Source: JALRBM01 sp964477195 (lineage in GTDB: Bacteria; Patescibacteriota; Saccharimonadia; Saccharimonadales; Saccharimonadaceae). From it: a stretch of 64,000 nt of DNA. The translations under genes were made by a program, and so were the position numbers. Position 1 is the stretch's first letter. Every line of letters starts with the position of its first letter. The notes below the pieces were generated by a model. It ran no database searches, was not told where the DNA came from, and saw nothing but the letters and a program-made list of their open reading frames with translations. Location: positions 1 to 64,000 of the forward strand of contig CAYZCX010000005.1 in NCBI GenBank assembly GCA_964477195.1, written 5' to 3'. Below, in pieces: positions 7,636-15,081 of the stretch.

Positions 7636-8553
7636 ATGAGGCAGTATCTGGACCTGCTGCAAGATATCAAGGATAATGGGACGGTCAAAACCGATCGCAC
7701 CGGTGTTGGCACCAAAAGTGTGTTTGGCCGTCAAATGCGCTTTGATTTAAGCGAAGGCTTTCCGCTTGTCACGACAAAAAAGGTTTTTCTTCGAGGGATT
7801 ATCCACGAGCTACTCTGGTTTCTGCAAGGTGATAGCAATATTGAATATCTTGTAAAAAACAATGTCCATATATGGGATGAATGGCCCTTCAAAGCATACT
7901 TGGCAGCTACGGACCAGCCTGTGCCAGAGCAAGGTTCTGATGAATGGCAGCAAAAGTTACGCGAATTTACTGAAAATATTGCTTCAAGCCATGAGTTTGC
8001 AAAAAAGTACGGCGAGCTAGGTCCGGTGTATGGCTATCAATGGCGTCACTGGCCCGGCCGTGATGGCGGCGAAATTGATCAAATTACTGAGGTAATCGAA
8101 TCAATCAAGAACAATCCTGACTCCCGCCGTCATATTGTCAGTGCATGGAATGTCGCAGATATTAAAGAAATGGCAAAGGCAGGATTACCACCGTGCCACA
8201 GTCTTTTTCAATTTTATGTAAGCGACGGAAGACTAAGCTGCCAGCTCTATCAGCGAAGCGGTGATACATTTCTCGGCGTGCCATTTAATATTGCTTCGTA
8301 TGCGCTTCTTACTTTGATGGTCGCGCATGTGACAGGCCTAAAGCCTGGTGAATTCGTTCACACGCTGGGTGATGCGCATATTTACCTCAACCATCAAGAG
8401 CAGGTCGATTTGCAATTATCACGCGAGCCGCGTTCACTGCCCACAATGACGCTCAATCCCGATATAACGTCAATTTTTGATTTCACCATCGATGATTTCA
8501 CGCTCGAAGGCTACGATCCGCATCCTGGCATCAAAGCGCCAATTGCTATCTGA
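7636..8553 (+). CDS. thyA: Thymidylate synthase
   Basis: The 305-aa enzyme methylates dUMP to dTMP with methylenetetrahydrofolate. Family signatures are present: DRTGVGTKSVFG, FLRGIIHELLWFLQG, the nucleophile Cys187 in LPPCHSLFQFYV, QLYQRSGDTFLGVPFNIASYALL, and the C-terminal YDPHPGIKAPIAI. A strong GGGAGG ribosome site precedes the ATG. Its stop overlaps by 8 bp with that of the convergent folA, which regenerates the folate that ThyA oxidises. dcd and tmk follow on the same strand. Confidence 0.97.
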   Translation: MRQYLDLLQDIKDNGTVKTDRTGVGTKSVFGRQMRFDLSEGFPLVTTKKVFLRGIIHELLWFLQGDSNIEYLVKNNVHIWDEWPFKAYLAATDQPVPEQGSDEWQQKLREFTENIASSHEFAKKYGELGPVYGYQWRHWPGRDGGEIDQITEVIESIKNNPDSRRHIVSAWNVADIKEMAKAGLPPCHSLFQFYVSDGRLSCQLYQRSGDTFLGVPFNIASYALLTLMVAHVTGLKPGEFVHTLGDAHIYLNHQEQVDLQLSREPRSLPTMTLNPDITSIFDFTIDDFTLEGYDPHPGIKAPIAI

Positions 8554-9040
8554 CCCGCTCGTAAGTCACAAAAGAATAGTCGTATATATTCTCATCGTCT
8601 GCGGAATGTTTTTCACGCGTCGTTTCTTTCCACTCATCATGAGACAGAACAGGGAAAAAGGCATCTCCTTCGATATCCGCGTCGATTTCTGTCGCATAGA
8701 CAATATCTACGTCACGGAGCGCTTCGAGATAAATCTGGCCACCACCGATAACAACCACGTCACCCAATGCTAGTGAGTAAGCTTCTTTGAGACTATGTGC
8801 TACAAGAACGTCATGGGGCGCCTGAAATTCATCACGTGAGAGCACGATATTCTGACGTTTCGGAAGTGCATGTCCACCAACATCCGTTTCGAACGTTCGA
8901 CGGCCCATGATGACTGACTTTCCACGAGTTAACTCTCTAAAATGTCGCATATCAGCCTTTAACTTTCCGCCCTCCCAGGGACGGCCACCATTCTTACCGA
9001 TTGCTCGGTAGCGATCATACGCCACAACCATACTCTTCAT
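8546..9040 (-). CDS. folA: Dihydrofolate reductase
   Basis: The 164-aa enzyme reduces dihydrofolate to tetrahydrofolate, closing the ThyA cycle. It shows the AIGKNGGRPW loop, the NADPH-binding GKSVIMGRRTFE, the VVIGGGQIYLEAL motif and YATEIDADIEGDAFFP. The active-site acidic residue expected in helix B appears as Asp (KADMRHFRE). ATG 9040 lies 7 nt after TACTAT (9048-9053 read on the minus strand), so the mRNA may be leaderless; AAGGGG in the gap could also act as a ribosome site. Confidence 0.93.
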   Translation of the reverse strand: MKSMVVAYDRYRAIGKNGGRPWEGGKLKADMRHFRELTRGKSVIMGRRTFETDVGGHALPKRQNIVLSRDEFQAPHDVLVAHSLKEAYSLALGDVVVIGGGQIYLEALRDVDIVYATEIDADIEGDAFFPVLSHDEWKETTREKHSADDENIYDYSFVTYERVR

Positions 9041-9124
9041 ACCCCTTATAGTAGCAACATCTGGCTCGTGCTACAATTGAACTATTGTCACAGCAAAATA
9101 GACAGTGAGACGAGGGAGACTGAC

Positions 9125-9835
9125 ATGAGTGTGTATAGCAATGTGCAAATAAAGAAGGCGATCAAGGAAGGGAAGGTCGTTTTTCATCCATATCAGGAAA
9201 ATCACATTGCCGGAAGTAGCGTTGACGTTACCTTAGGTCATTATTTTTATAAGCAAGAGTATCAGGAAGAAGCGCGCGTTTACAATCCTTTTGACCAAGG
9301 AGACGTGGCTCGATATTTCAAAGGGCCGCTTGAAGCGATGCCACACAAGGCGTGGTGCGAAAAATATGGCTACAAACTTTTTGCTAATATTCCTGACGAT
9401 CATCCGATTATCGTTCTTCGCCCTGGTGAGCGGATCCTCGCACACACGCATGAATTTATCGGTATCAAGGCACCCGGTACCTCGACCATGCAGGCCCGGA
9501 GCACATGGGGACGAAATGGCGTCGCGGTTTGTCTTGACGCCGGATGGGGTGATCCGGGCTATATCAATCGTTGGACCATGGAGATTTATAATATGAATCA
9601 ACACGAAAGTGTCGTCCTACCCGTCGGCGAGCGAATCGCTCAGATTGTTTTTTATGAAACAGGTGAGGTTGATCTTGAATATAAACAGTTAAGCGGCAAG
9701 TATCAAACAAGTACGAGCGATGACCTATCCTCCATCATCGCGAACTGGTCGCCAGAGCAAATGCTCCCGAGGGCATACAAAGACCAGCGGAAAACCCCCA
9801 TCGTTCTCGAAGGGCTCTCAGGGGAATTGAAATAA
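9125..9835 (+). CDS. dcd: dCTP deaminase (dUTPase superfamily)
   Basis: The 236-aa enzyme makes dUTP from dCTP, feeding dUMP to ThyA. Superfamily motifs are AGSSVDVTLGH near the N-terminus, RPGERILAHTHEFI, the STMQARSTWGRNGV active-site segment and the C-terminal beta-barrel (INRWTMEIYN, VGERIAQIVFYE). It is longer than the usual 170-195 aa, with an insertion around residues 45-85. ATG 9125 has GAGGGAGA upstream; the extra in-frame codons before it are probably untranslated. tmk starts immediately after the stop. Confidence 0.88.
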   Translation: MSVYSNVQIKKAIKEGKVVFHPYQENHIAGSSVDVTLGHYFYKQEYQEEARVYNPFDQGDVARYFKGPLEAMPHKAWCEKYGYKLFANIPDDHPIIVLRPGERILAHTHEFIGIKAPGTSTMQARSTWGRNGVAVCLDAGWGDPGYINRWTMEIYNMNQHESVVLPVGERIAQIVFYETGEVDLEYKQLSGKYQTSTSDDLSSIIANWSPEQMLPRAYKDQRKTPIVLEGLSGELK

Positions 9836-10510
9836 ATGCCAAAGGGCCGCTTTATTGTTATCGAGGGCAGCGACGGATCAGGGAAGAGTACTCATTTCAA
9901 TCTTTTGCTCGAGCATTTTAAAAATCAGGGCCGAGATGTTGCAACATATAAATTTCCTCAGTATGACAGCCCGTCTTCATATTTCGTCACCTCATATCTC
10001 AACGGAAAATATGGTGATGCCAATACGCTCGGAGCCTATGCGCCTTCGCTTTTTTATGCCCTCGATCGCTTTGAAGCAGCAGCTGCAATTCGACACGATC
10101 TCGAGGAAGGGAAGATCGTTCTCTGTGATCGATATGTCGGCTCTAATATGGCTCATCAGGGCCAAAAAATCACAGACAAAAAAGAGCGCGAAGCCTACTA
10201 CGATTGGATATATAACCTCGAATTTCAAATGTTAAACATCCCAAAACCCGATCTTAACGTCGTGCTCCTCATGCCCGCCGCAATTGCCCAAGAGCTCATG
10301 ACAAAACGAGAAGATCGCAGTTATACAGACAAAAAGCACGACATCCATGAAGCCGACCTCAATCATCTTGAGCGCGCCGTGAGTGTTTATACAGAATTAT
10401 GTGAGATGTTTCCCAATCTCTTCAAGCCGATCCATTGCACAAGGGACACGACGCTTCTTCCCATCCAAACAATCCAGCAAGACATTCGCGCCGTCATTGA
10501 CATGCAGTAG
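9836..10510 (+). CDS. tmk: Thymidylate kinase
   Basis: The 224-aa protein phosphorylates dTMP to dTDP. The P-loop is GSDGSGKST (residues 11-19), followed by the DRY/DR(Y)xxS motif (LCDRYVGSNMAHQG) and a lid-like segment (KREDRSYTDKKHD). The ATG follows the dcd stop with no gap, so translation is coupled. This genome can thus convert dCTP to dUTP to dUMP to dTMP to dTDP, with the missing phosphatase steps presumably elsewhere. Confidence 0.93.
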   Translation: MPKGRFIVIEGSDGSGKSTHFNLLLEHFKNQGRDVATYKFPQYDSPSSYFVTSYLNGKYGDANTLGAYAPSLFYALDRFEAAAAIRHDLEEGKIVLCDRYVGSNMAHQGQKITDKKEREAYYDWIYNLEFQMLNIPKPDLNVVLLMPAAIAQELMTKREDRSYTDKKHDIHEADLNHLERAVSVYTELCEMFPNLFKPIHCTRDTTLLPIQTIQQDIRAVIDMQ

Positions 10511-10562
10511 AGTTAGCTTTATAATTAAATTGTCATCCTGTCAATATTTCAGAGGAGTGGGG

Positions 10563-10718
10563 ATGGAGCAAAGTATGGCGGCGTACGGCCTCATGCAATG
10601 GATGCCGGAGCGCACCAAAACTCCCTCTACACCAGAAGTCGACGAATTGCCGTATGTTCAGCGCAAGCAGAGCGAAAGCGATTCAGCCGAGACCCCAACG
10701 GAGGAGAAGACCTCATGA
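10563..10718 (+). CDS. Small orphan hydrophilic protein
   Basis: This 51-aa, Glu/Ser/Thr/Pro-rich, probably disordered protein has no recognised family. It is supported by a strong AGAGGAGTGGGG ribosome site and by its TGA overlapping the ATG of the next gene (10715) in the ATGA arrangement typical of coupled translation. GC-rich and unlike tmk in style. Confidence 0.5.
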   Translation: MEQSMAAYGLMQWMPERTKTPSTPEVDELPYVQRKQSESDSAETPTEEKTS

Positions 10719-10948
10719 AGAAGGCAATTATTGTCGGAGGCATTGCGGTTCTTGCTGTCGCGGCCGCAGTCGGTGTGGCGGCCTACCACCACACGACTCC
10801 CGACACGCCGACAAAGAAGCGCACTCGTCTCCACACCCTGGCCGACGACGACACGGCTTCGGGTACGGCCGAAACGATGAGCGGGAAGCTCGACAGCGAT
10901 CCCGCTTCCAAAACTTCGACCCGCAGGCACGGGGACGAACAGGGCTGA
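10715..10948 (+). CDS. Small membrane-anchored or secreted orphan protein
   Basis: The 77-aa product has a Lys-Lys N-terminus and one hydrophobic segment (about 4-23, AIIVGGIAVLAVAAAVGVAA), followed by a charged Thr/Asp/Lys tail. It is either an uncleaved anchor or a signal peptide. It overlaps the preceding 51-aa gene by 4 nt and ends before a strong hairpin at 10973. Function unknown. Confidence 0.5.
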   Translation: MKKAIIVGGIAVLAVAAAVGVAAYHHTTPDTPTKKRTRLHTLADDDTASGTAETMSGKLDSDPASKTSTRRHGDEQG

Positions 10949-10972
10949 CAGACTTCTCCCAAGAGAAGTTGC

Positions 10973-11018
10973 TGCGCACAGGTGCGATTGAGGAGTCTCT
11001 CAATTGCGCCTGTGCGCA
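10973..11018. terminator. Long hairpin between the convergent genes at 10715 and 11045
   Basis: A stem of about 20 bp with a few mismatches starts with TGCGCACAGG and ends with CCTGTGCGCA, followed by TTATTTATT on the plus strand. It probably terminates both converging transcripts. Confidence 0.7.
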
Positions 11019-11044
11019 TTATTTATTGCTTCCTATACCTCGTT

Positions 11045-11866
11045 TTAGAGGTATTTTGCGTAGTATGACGAGGCAACAGGCTGGAGCCATTTCATATACT
11101 CTGTCTCACCAAGAGTCGGAATAGATGACTCGACGAGTTCGGCCAGCTCGGGAAATCGCTCGGGATTTCTTATCTTTCGGTCGACATACGGCGACTCCTG
11201 TCGTGCATCCTCATCACCGCGGACAAGAAAAGCTTGTCGAGAGATAACGCCAATATCACCTGCGTTTGTCGCTACCATGCCAACCTTTCTCTTACGTAGG
11301 ACGGTCATGGCAGGAATATCGAGTTCGCGTGTCTTTGGCTTGTACTTTGGGGAGGCCAGTAGTTCGTGTCCACCCACTTCATGAATCGCACCTTGTATAG
11401 CCCTATCCATAGGCTCATCCGCGTGTGCGTCAAGCGGATGCGAAAGTTTTGCGAGTTCAATCGATCCTAGGGTAGGATAGTCGACCAACACTGATAATAG
11501 ATCGATGGGTGTAGCCATGCCCTTGGCTGCTCGAACGATACGCTCATCACCAGCCCCATCGATCACCTTTTCGAAGCGTCGATTGAGAAAAAGCCTCGTC
11601 TCGTGAGACTGAGTGAGCGAAATATCGAGCAACCGCCGGACACGCAGCGCCAATTCCTCATCTCCCGAGGCTATCCACTCGTCCTCAAGTGCCATCTCAA
11701 CTGCCTGAAATAATCCACGCTGAATACGAGCGAGTGATTCATTATGATAGGTAATCCTCTCGTGACCACTCACAAGGTCGTGCCCGAGATCGAGTGGCAC
11801 GGCAGCATAAGGAAGCGGGGCTGAGTGATAATCAGCCCGCAACGAAGACTCCACGTTGTTTTCCAC
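11045..11866 (-). CDS. Hypothetical cytosolic protein
   Basis: This 273-aa mostly helical, acidic protein has no signal peptide or membrane segment and its family is not recognised. A longer reading exists from TTG 11911, but that TTG is part of the -35 box of a clear promoter (11883-11911), so translation must start downstream. GTG 11866 is the first suitable codon, about 10 nt from the predicted transcript start. The segment HEVGGHELLASPKY has two histidines spaced as in some metal sites, but no known motif is matched. Divergent from the rplJ promoter. Confidence 0.6.
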   Translation of the reverse strand: MENNVESSLRADYHSAPLPYAAVPLDLGHDLVSGHERITYHNESLARIQRGLFQAVEMALEDEWIASGDEELALRVRRLLDISLTQSHETRLFLNRRFEKVIDGAGDERIVRAAKGMATPIDLLSVLVDYPTLGSIELAKLSHPLDAHADEPMDRAIQGAIHEVGGHELLASPKYKPKTRELDIPAMTVLRKRKVGMVATNAGDIGVISRQAFLVRGDEDARQESPYVDRKIRNPERFPELAELVESSIPTLGETEYMKWLQPVASSYYAKYL

Positions 11867-11882
11867 GAGACATAGGTGCCGT

Positions 11883-11911
11883 ATTATAAACGAAATATGG
11901 ATTGTGGTCAA
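11883..11911 (-). promoter_or_regulatory. Promoter of the 11045 gene
   Basis: Minus-strand TTGACC (11911-11906), a 17-nt spacer and TATAAT (11888-11883). Confidence 0.75.
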
Positions 11912-11939
11912 ATAACTTCTCTCTAGAGGGCTATTACTG

Positions 11940-11969
11940 TTGACTTTTTCACGTAGCTTCTGCTATACT
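11940..11969 (+). promoter_or_regulatory. Promoter of the rplJ-rplL operon
   Basis: TTGACT (11940-11945), an 18-nt spacer and TATACT (11964-11969). Confidence 0.75.
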
Positions 11970-11992
11970 TCCTTCAGACATTGCCAGAGACA

Positions 11993-12092
11993 GTGGCGGT
12001 AAGGAAACTTACTTAATAACGCCACCGAGGATATGCATACAAACATCATATTTTAGGAAGTCTTTGGTAGTGCGAGAATCAAAGACTTTTTT
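11993..12092 (+). promoter_or_regulatory. Ribosomal protein L10 leader with attenuator
   Basis: A nested hairpin (GTGGCG 11993-11998 with CGCCAC 12020-12025, enclosing GTAAG/CTTAC) followed by CGAGG is the known form of L10-binding mRNA leaders. Downstream, a 9-bp stem (12058-12066 with 12080-12088) and a T-run form an intrinsic terminator before rplJ. Binding of the L10-L12 complex should favour termination or block rplJ translation when these proteins are in excess. Confidence 0.8.
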
Positions 12093-12166
12093 GTTTCTTT
12101 GTTTTTCTCATTACCGCACGTTGACAATTCGGTTGAATAAAACACCAACTAAAGAAAGGATTTTTT

Positions 12167-12691
12167 ATGGCAATTTCACGCGATAAAAAGAACACTTTGG
12201 TTGCAGATATGAGCGAGCTGCTCGCCGCTTCAAAAATGACCGTCTTTGCACAGTATCAAGGACTCAGCGTGGCTGATGTTCAGGAGCTTCGTAAAGCCGC
12301 TCGTGAAGCAGGGGTGGTTATCAAGGTGATTAAGAACCGCCTTGTCCGTGTAGCCCTGTCGTCCAACGATACCTACAAGGACACCGATACCACCGCTTTA
12401 AGCGGCCAGCTACTCTACGCTATCAGCACAGAAGACGAAGTAGCGCCAGCACAGATCCTCGACAAGTTTGCAAAAACTCACCCAAACCTGCAATTCGCGG
12501 GAGCATTTTCGGGCGAGGGCAAACTGCTCGATGTTAACGAAGTAAAAGCCCTTGCAGGACTTCCAAGCAAGGACCAGCTTATCGGTCAAGTGGTTTCACA
12601 ACTACTTTCTCCGGTACACGACGTGACAAATGCACTGTCCGGCAACCTCCACGCTCTTCTCGATGGTATCGAAGCAAAAGCAACCAGTTAA
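12167..12691 (+). CDS. rplJ: 50S ribosomal protein L10
   Basis: L10 (174 aa) anchors L7/L12 dimers on the ribosome and represses its own operon. It shows the N-terminal RNA-binding KNTLVADMSELLAASK region, KVIKNRLVRVAL, and a hydrophobic C-terminal helix for L12 docking (about 145-170). An AAAGGA ribosome site precedes the ATG. It is preceded by a canonical L10 leader and followed by rplL after 28 bp. Confidence 0.97.
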   Translation: MAISRDKKNTLVADMSELLAASKMTVFAQYQGLSVADVQELRKAAREAGVVIKVIKNRLVRVALSSNDTYKDTDTTALSGQLLYAISTEDEVAPAQILDKFAKTHPNLQFAGAFSGEGKLLDVNEVKALAGLPSKDQLIGQVVSQLLSPVHDVTNALSGNLHALLDGIEAKATS

Positions 12692-12719
12692 TTATTAAGA
12701 AATTTACAAGGAGTCAATC

Positions 12720-13097
12720 ATGGCCGACATTAAGAAACTTGCAGAAGAGCTTACTAAGCTTACTGTACTCGAGGTCAACGACCTTAAAACTATCCTAAAA
12801 GACGAATATGGCATCGAACCTGCTGCAGCTGCCGCTGTAGCTGTCGCCGCTCCAGCAGATGCTGGTGCTGGCGCTGAAGATGAAAAATCTGAATTTACTG
12901 TCACCCTCAAGGATGCAGGTGCTCAGAAAGTTGCAGTCATCAAAGCTGTTAAAGAAATCACTGGACTTGGTCTTGGTGAAGCTAAGGCTCTCGTGGACAA
13001 CGCTCCATCAGCTATCAAAGAGAAGGTCTCTAAAGATGACGCTGAAGCAGCTAAAAAGAGCCTCGAAGAAGCTGGCGCTTCAGTCGAACTTAGCTAA
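12720..13097 (+). CDS. rplL: 50S ribosomal protein L7/L12
   Basis: The 125-aa stalk protein recruits translation factors. It has an N-terminal dimerisation helix pair, an Ala-rich hinge (residues about 40-60), and the C-terminal domain with EFTVTLKDAGAQKVAVIKAV and GLGLGEAKALVD. The hinge is rich in Ala and Pro as usual. AAGGAG precedes the ATG. A strong terminator follows at 13122. Confidence 0.98.
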   Translation: MADIKKLAEELTKLTVLEVNDLKTILKDEYGIEPAAAAAVAVAAPADAGAGAEDEKSEFTVTLKDAGAQKVAVIKAVKEITGLGLGEAKALVDNAPSAIKEKVSKDDAEAAKKSLEEAGASVELS

Positions 13098-13121
13098 TTT
13101 TATTATTCAACCGATTGTTGA

Positions 13122-13166
13122 CCAAACAAAAACTACCGTTCTGTGTGAGCGGTAGTTTTTGTTTGG
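13122..13166 (+). terminator. Terminator of rplJ-rplL
   Basis: A perfect 17-bp stem (13122-13138 with 13150-13166) carries A and T runs on its outer parts. Confidence 0.9.
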
Positions 13167-13188
13167 TTTCAGTGATCCAATCCCTCTA

Positions 13189-13217
13189 TTGTGTGATACT
13201 AAACACAAGCGTACACT
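13189..13217 (+). promoter_or_regulatory. Promoter of the leader peptide and threonine dehydratase gene
   Basis: TTGTGT (13189-13194), 17 nt and TACACT (13212-13217). The leader-peptide ATG is 8 nt further on, so the message would start at or next to the AUG. Confidence 0.55.
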
Positions 13218-13225
13218 AAATAGTA

Positions 13226-13297
13226 ATGAGTCACACGCAAAACATTATTAGCATTATTATTGCTCCCGCCCATGCGGTCATGTTTGCACACTCGTAA
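13226..13297 (+). CDS. Isoleucine-rich leader peptide (attenuator ORF)
   Basis: This 23-codon ORF contains two and then three ATT (Ile) codons around one Ser codon (NIISIIIAP), that is five Ile in six codons. It ends with TAA and has no ribosome site, matching leaderless initiation from the promoter just upstream. It is followed by a terminator hairpin (13316-13343) and then by a gene resembling threonine dehydratase, the first committed enzyme of isoleucine synthesis. This is the classical layout for transcription attenuation. Not tested; codon content and context are the only evidence. Confidence 0.6.
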   Translation: MSHTQNIISIIIAPAHAVMFAHS

Positions 13298-13315
13298 AAA
13301 TATATCACGAAAAGC

Positions 13316-13349
13316 AAGCTCCTGGCCGCCGCGCCGGGAGCTTTTAATT
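13316..13349 (+). terminator. Attenuator-type terminator before the threonine dehydratase gene
   Basis: AAGCTCCTGGC (13316-13326) pairs with GCCGGGAGCTT (13333-13343) with one G-T pair, followed by TTTAATTT. GCTCCCG at 13262-13268, just after the Ile codons, is perfectly complementary to CGGGAGC (13335-13341) in the 3' arm, so an alternative pairing exists. Confidence 0.7.
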
Positions 13350-13362
13350 TAAGGAGAGAATT

Positions 13363-14385
13363 ATGACAAAAACGCTAGAACATATGAGTCTTGGCGATGC
13401 CGCGTATGAGTTATTCAACGCAAATAGAGAAGTAGTCGGCGACCATTTTAGGGTTGAGCCGCTCGAGGTCGAATTTCCTTATCTCGCGACAGATCTCGCC
13501 CGTGAATTCGGAGCGCGAAGTCTCTTTCTCGCTCGAGCGGGCGACAACGAAGCAGGAACATCAAAAGCTCGCGGGGCCTTCGTCGGCGCAAGCCTCCTTA
13601 AGGCCCAGGGTGCGGAGAAAATTCGCCTAGCATCGGCCGGCAACCACGCACGCGGCAGTGTTATTGCCGCACGGGTTCTTGGCATGGGCGCAAACGTTGC
13701 CGTTCCAGCATCGGCACCATACGAAAAAAGCGATGGACTTTACTCTCTAATGGACGATTCGCGACTCCATGTAGAGAGGGTAGAGGGAGCATTTGCCAAT
13801 GCCAACGATTGGATATTGGCACATCCGGAGCTAGGCGAATTGCTTCATCCCTACGACGATCCCGGGGTTATCGCTGGACAAGGAACACTTGCCGATGATA
13901 TATTCCGGGCTCTTCCCGATACAGATAGAGTTGTTGTTGCCCTTGGGGGAGGGGGTCATGCCGCTGGTATTCGTGAACGAGCCGACGAACTTGGTTACGA
14001 GAGGGCAATCGTTCATGGTATCGAAGCCGAGGGAAGTGATAGCCTTTCCGTGAGTCTTGAGAGCGGCAATATCATGCCTGCCACCAACCCAAACGCGCGG
14101 TATGGAGGCTCGGCTGTCAGATATGTCGGCGAGCGAGCGCTGAAAGTTCTGCGAGATGCCGACAAACGATTTGAGGTTTCTTCAGTATCTGATGATGAAG
14201 TAGAAAAAGTAATGGGGTTGTACCAACAACTACGCAGAGACCTATGGCGAATGGATACGCCGGCGTATGAGCCGACGACACTTGTTGCAGTTGCTGGACT
14301 TGCCGCCATTGCGAGGGATCACCCTGATGAAACCATCGTTGTCGTAGGGACCGGCCATAACGCGCCACTTCCTGACTATATATAA
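13363..14385 (+). CDS. ilvA: Threonine dehydratase-like PLP enzyme
   Basis: This 340-aa fold-type-II PLP enzyme probably deaminates threonine (or serine) to 2-oxobutyrate. Motifs are TSKARGA with the PLP Lys68, ASAGNHARG, DDPGVIAGQGTLADDI and the phosphate-binding ALGGGGHAAG. There is no C-terminal ACT-like regulatory domain, so the length is that of catabolic-type or serine racemase-like members. AAGGAGAG precedes the ATG. The isoleucine-rich leader peptide upstream argues for a link with isoleucine or 2-oxobutyrate supply. Substrate assignment is inferred from motifs and context. Confidence 0.8.
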   Translation: MTKTLEHMSLGDAAYELFNANREVVGDHFRVEPLEVEFPYLATDLAREFGARSLFLARAGDNEAGTSKARGAFVGASLLKAQGAEKIRLASAGNHARGSVIAARVLGMGANVAVPASAPYEKSDGLYSLMDDSRLHVERVEGAFANANDWILAHPELGELLHPYDDPGVIAGQGTLADDIFRALPDTDRVVVALGGGGHAAGIRERADELGYERAIVHGIEAEGSDSLSVSLESGNIMPATNPNARYGGSAVRYVGERALKVLRDADKRFEVSSVSDDEVEKVMGLYQQLRRDLWRMDTPAYEPTTLVAVAGLAAIARDHPDETIVVVGTGHNAPLPDYI

Positions 14386-14440
14386 AAATAACAACATTTT
14401 ACACTTTACCCCTGATATTTTTGTGGAAAAAGAGAAGCGA

Positions 14441-14470
14441 TTGTACGAATACAGAAGAGATTGCTACAAT
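14441..14470 (+). promoter_or_regulatory. Promoter of the pilin gene
   Basis: TTGTAC (14441-14446), an 18-nt spacer and TACAAT (14465-14470). The leader before ATG 14486 is only about 9 nt. Confidence 0.6.
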
Positions 14471-14485
14471 ACATACATAACCATC

Positions 14486-15004
14486 ATGCGTTTTACTCAA
14501 AGAGGCTTCACTATCACCGAACTACTCATCGTCATCGTGACGATTGGTATCTTGGCGAGTATCGTTCTCGTCACTTATAATGGGGTCCAGGCGCGTGCGC
14601 AAGATGCCGCAGTCCAATCCGATCTTGATAACATCGCTGGCGTCCTGGAATCCTATCGCGCTCGAGATGATGGGTCAAACTCAAGTCATGAATACCCACG
14701 AACCAAAACCATACTTGAGACGCTTGGCATAAAAGCATCAAAAAGCTCTTATAATACCTCAGTGACATACAACATGATTTATTGCATAGCAAATTCAGGT
14801 AGTGATGCCTACAAACAGTATAAGCTCATTGCGCTCAGTAAATCAGGAAAAGTCTTTATGATGACCCAAGACGGCTTTGCGCCAAATTCATTCACTGCAA
14901 GCGATCTTACTTCGACAATCTGCTCGAGTACCCTCAGTATGGGCCTCGTTTCCAATGGAATGTATGCGGCAAATACATGGCAGGATTGGGTCGGAAACTC
15001 CTAA
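14486..15004 (+). CDS. Type IV pilin-like protein
   Basis: The 172-aa prepilin begins with a short basic leader (MRFTQRG) cleaved before Phe. It has the conserved Glu at mature position 5 and the hydrophobic assembly helix (FTITELLIVIVTIGILAS). The globular part contains two cysteines (IYCIAN and STICSS) that may form the usual C-terminal disulphide. An upstream in-frame ATG at 14423 would give an over-long leader and overlaps the promoter, so it is rejected. Type IV pili in Saccharibacteria serve motility and host attachment (family knowledge). No assembly genes are nearby. Confidence 0.9.
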   Translation: MRFTQRGFTITELLIVIVTIGILASIVLVTYNGVQARAQDAAVQSDLDNIAGVLESYRARDDGSNSSHEYPRTKTILETLGIKASKSSYNTSVTYNMIYCIANSGSDAYKQYKLIALSKSGKVFMMTQDGFAPNSFTASDLTSTICSSTLSMGLVSNGMYAANTWQDWVGNS

Positions 15005-15015
15005 CCACCTGAACC

Positions 15016-15048
15016 TTGACATAGTATATAGGCTATTTTAATATACTA
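15016..15048 (+). promoter_or_regulatory. Promoter of the 15082 gene with an overlapping inverted repeat
   Basis: TTGACA (15016-15021), 17 nt and TAATAT (15039-15044). An 8-bp inverted repeat, TAGTATAT (15022-15029) and ATATACTA (15041-15048), starts just after the -35 and overlaps the -10. Confidence 0.6.
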
Positions 15049-15081
15049 CTCGAGGAAGACTACAAGAAGCTTGGAGACACT

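Noticed and set aside
8546..8553. UGA recoding as in Gracilibacteria/SR1
   Set aside because: Complete genes such as thyA end in TGA at the expected family length, so the standard bacterial code fits.
11867..11911. TTG 11911 as start of the 11045 gene
   Set aside because: This TTG is part of the -35 box TTGACC of a TTGACC-17-TATAAT promoter, so it cannot be in the transcript.
14423..14485. N-terminal extension of the pilin from ATG 14423
   Set aside because: It overlaps the promoter and would give a prepilin leader far longer than the short basic leader expected before the GF cleavage site.
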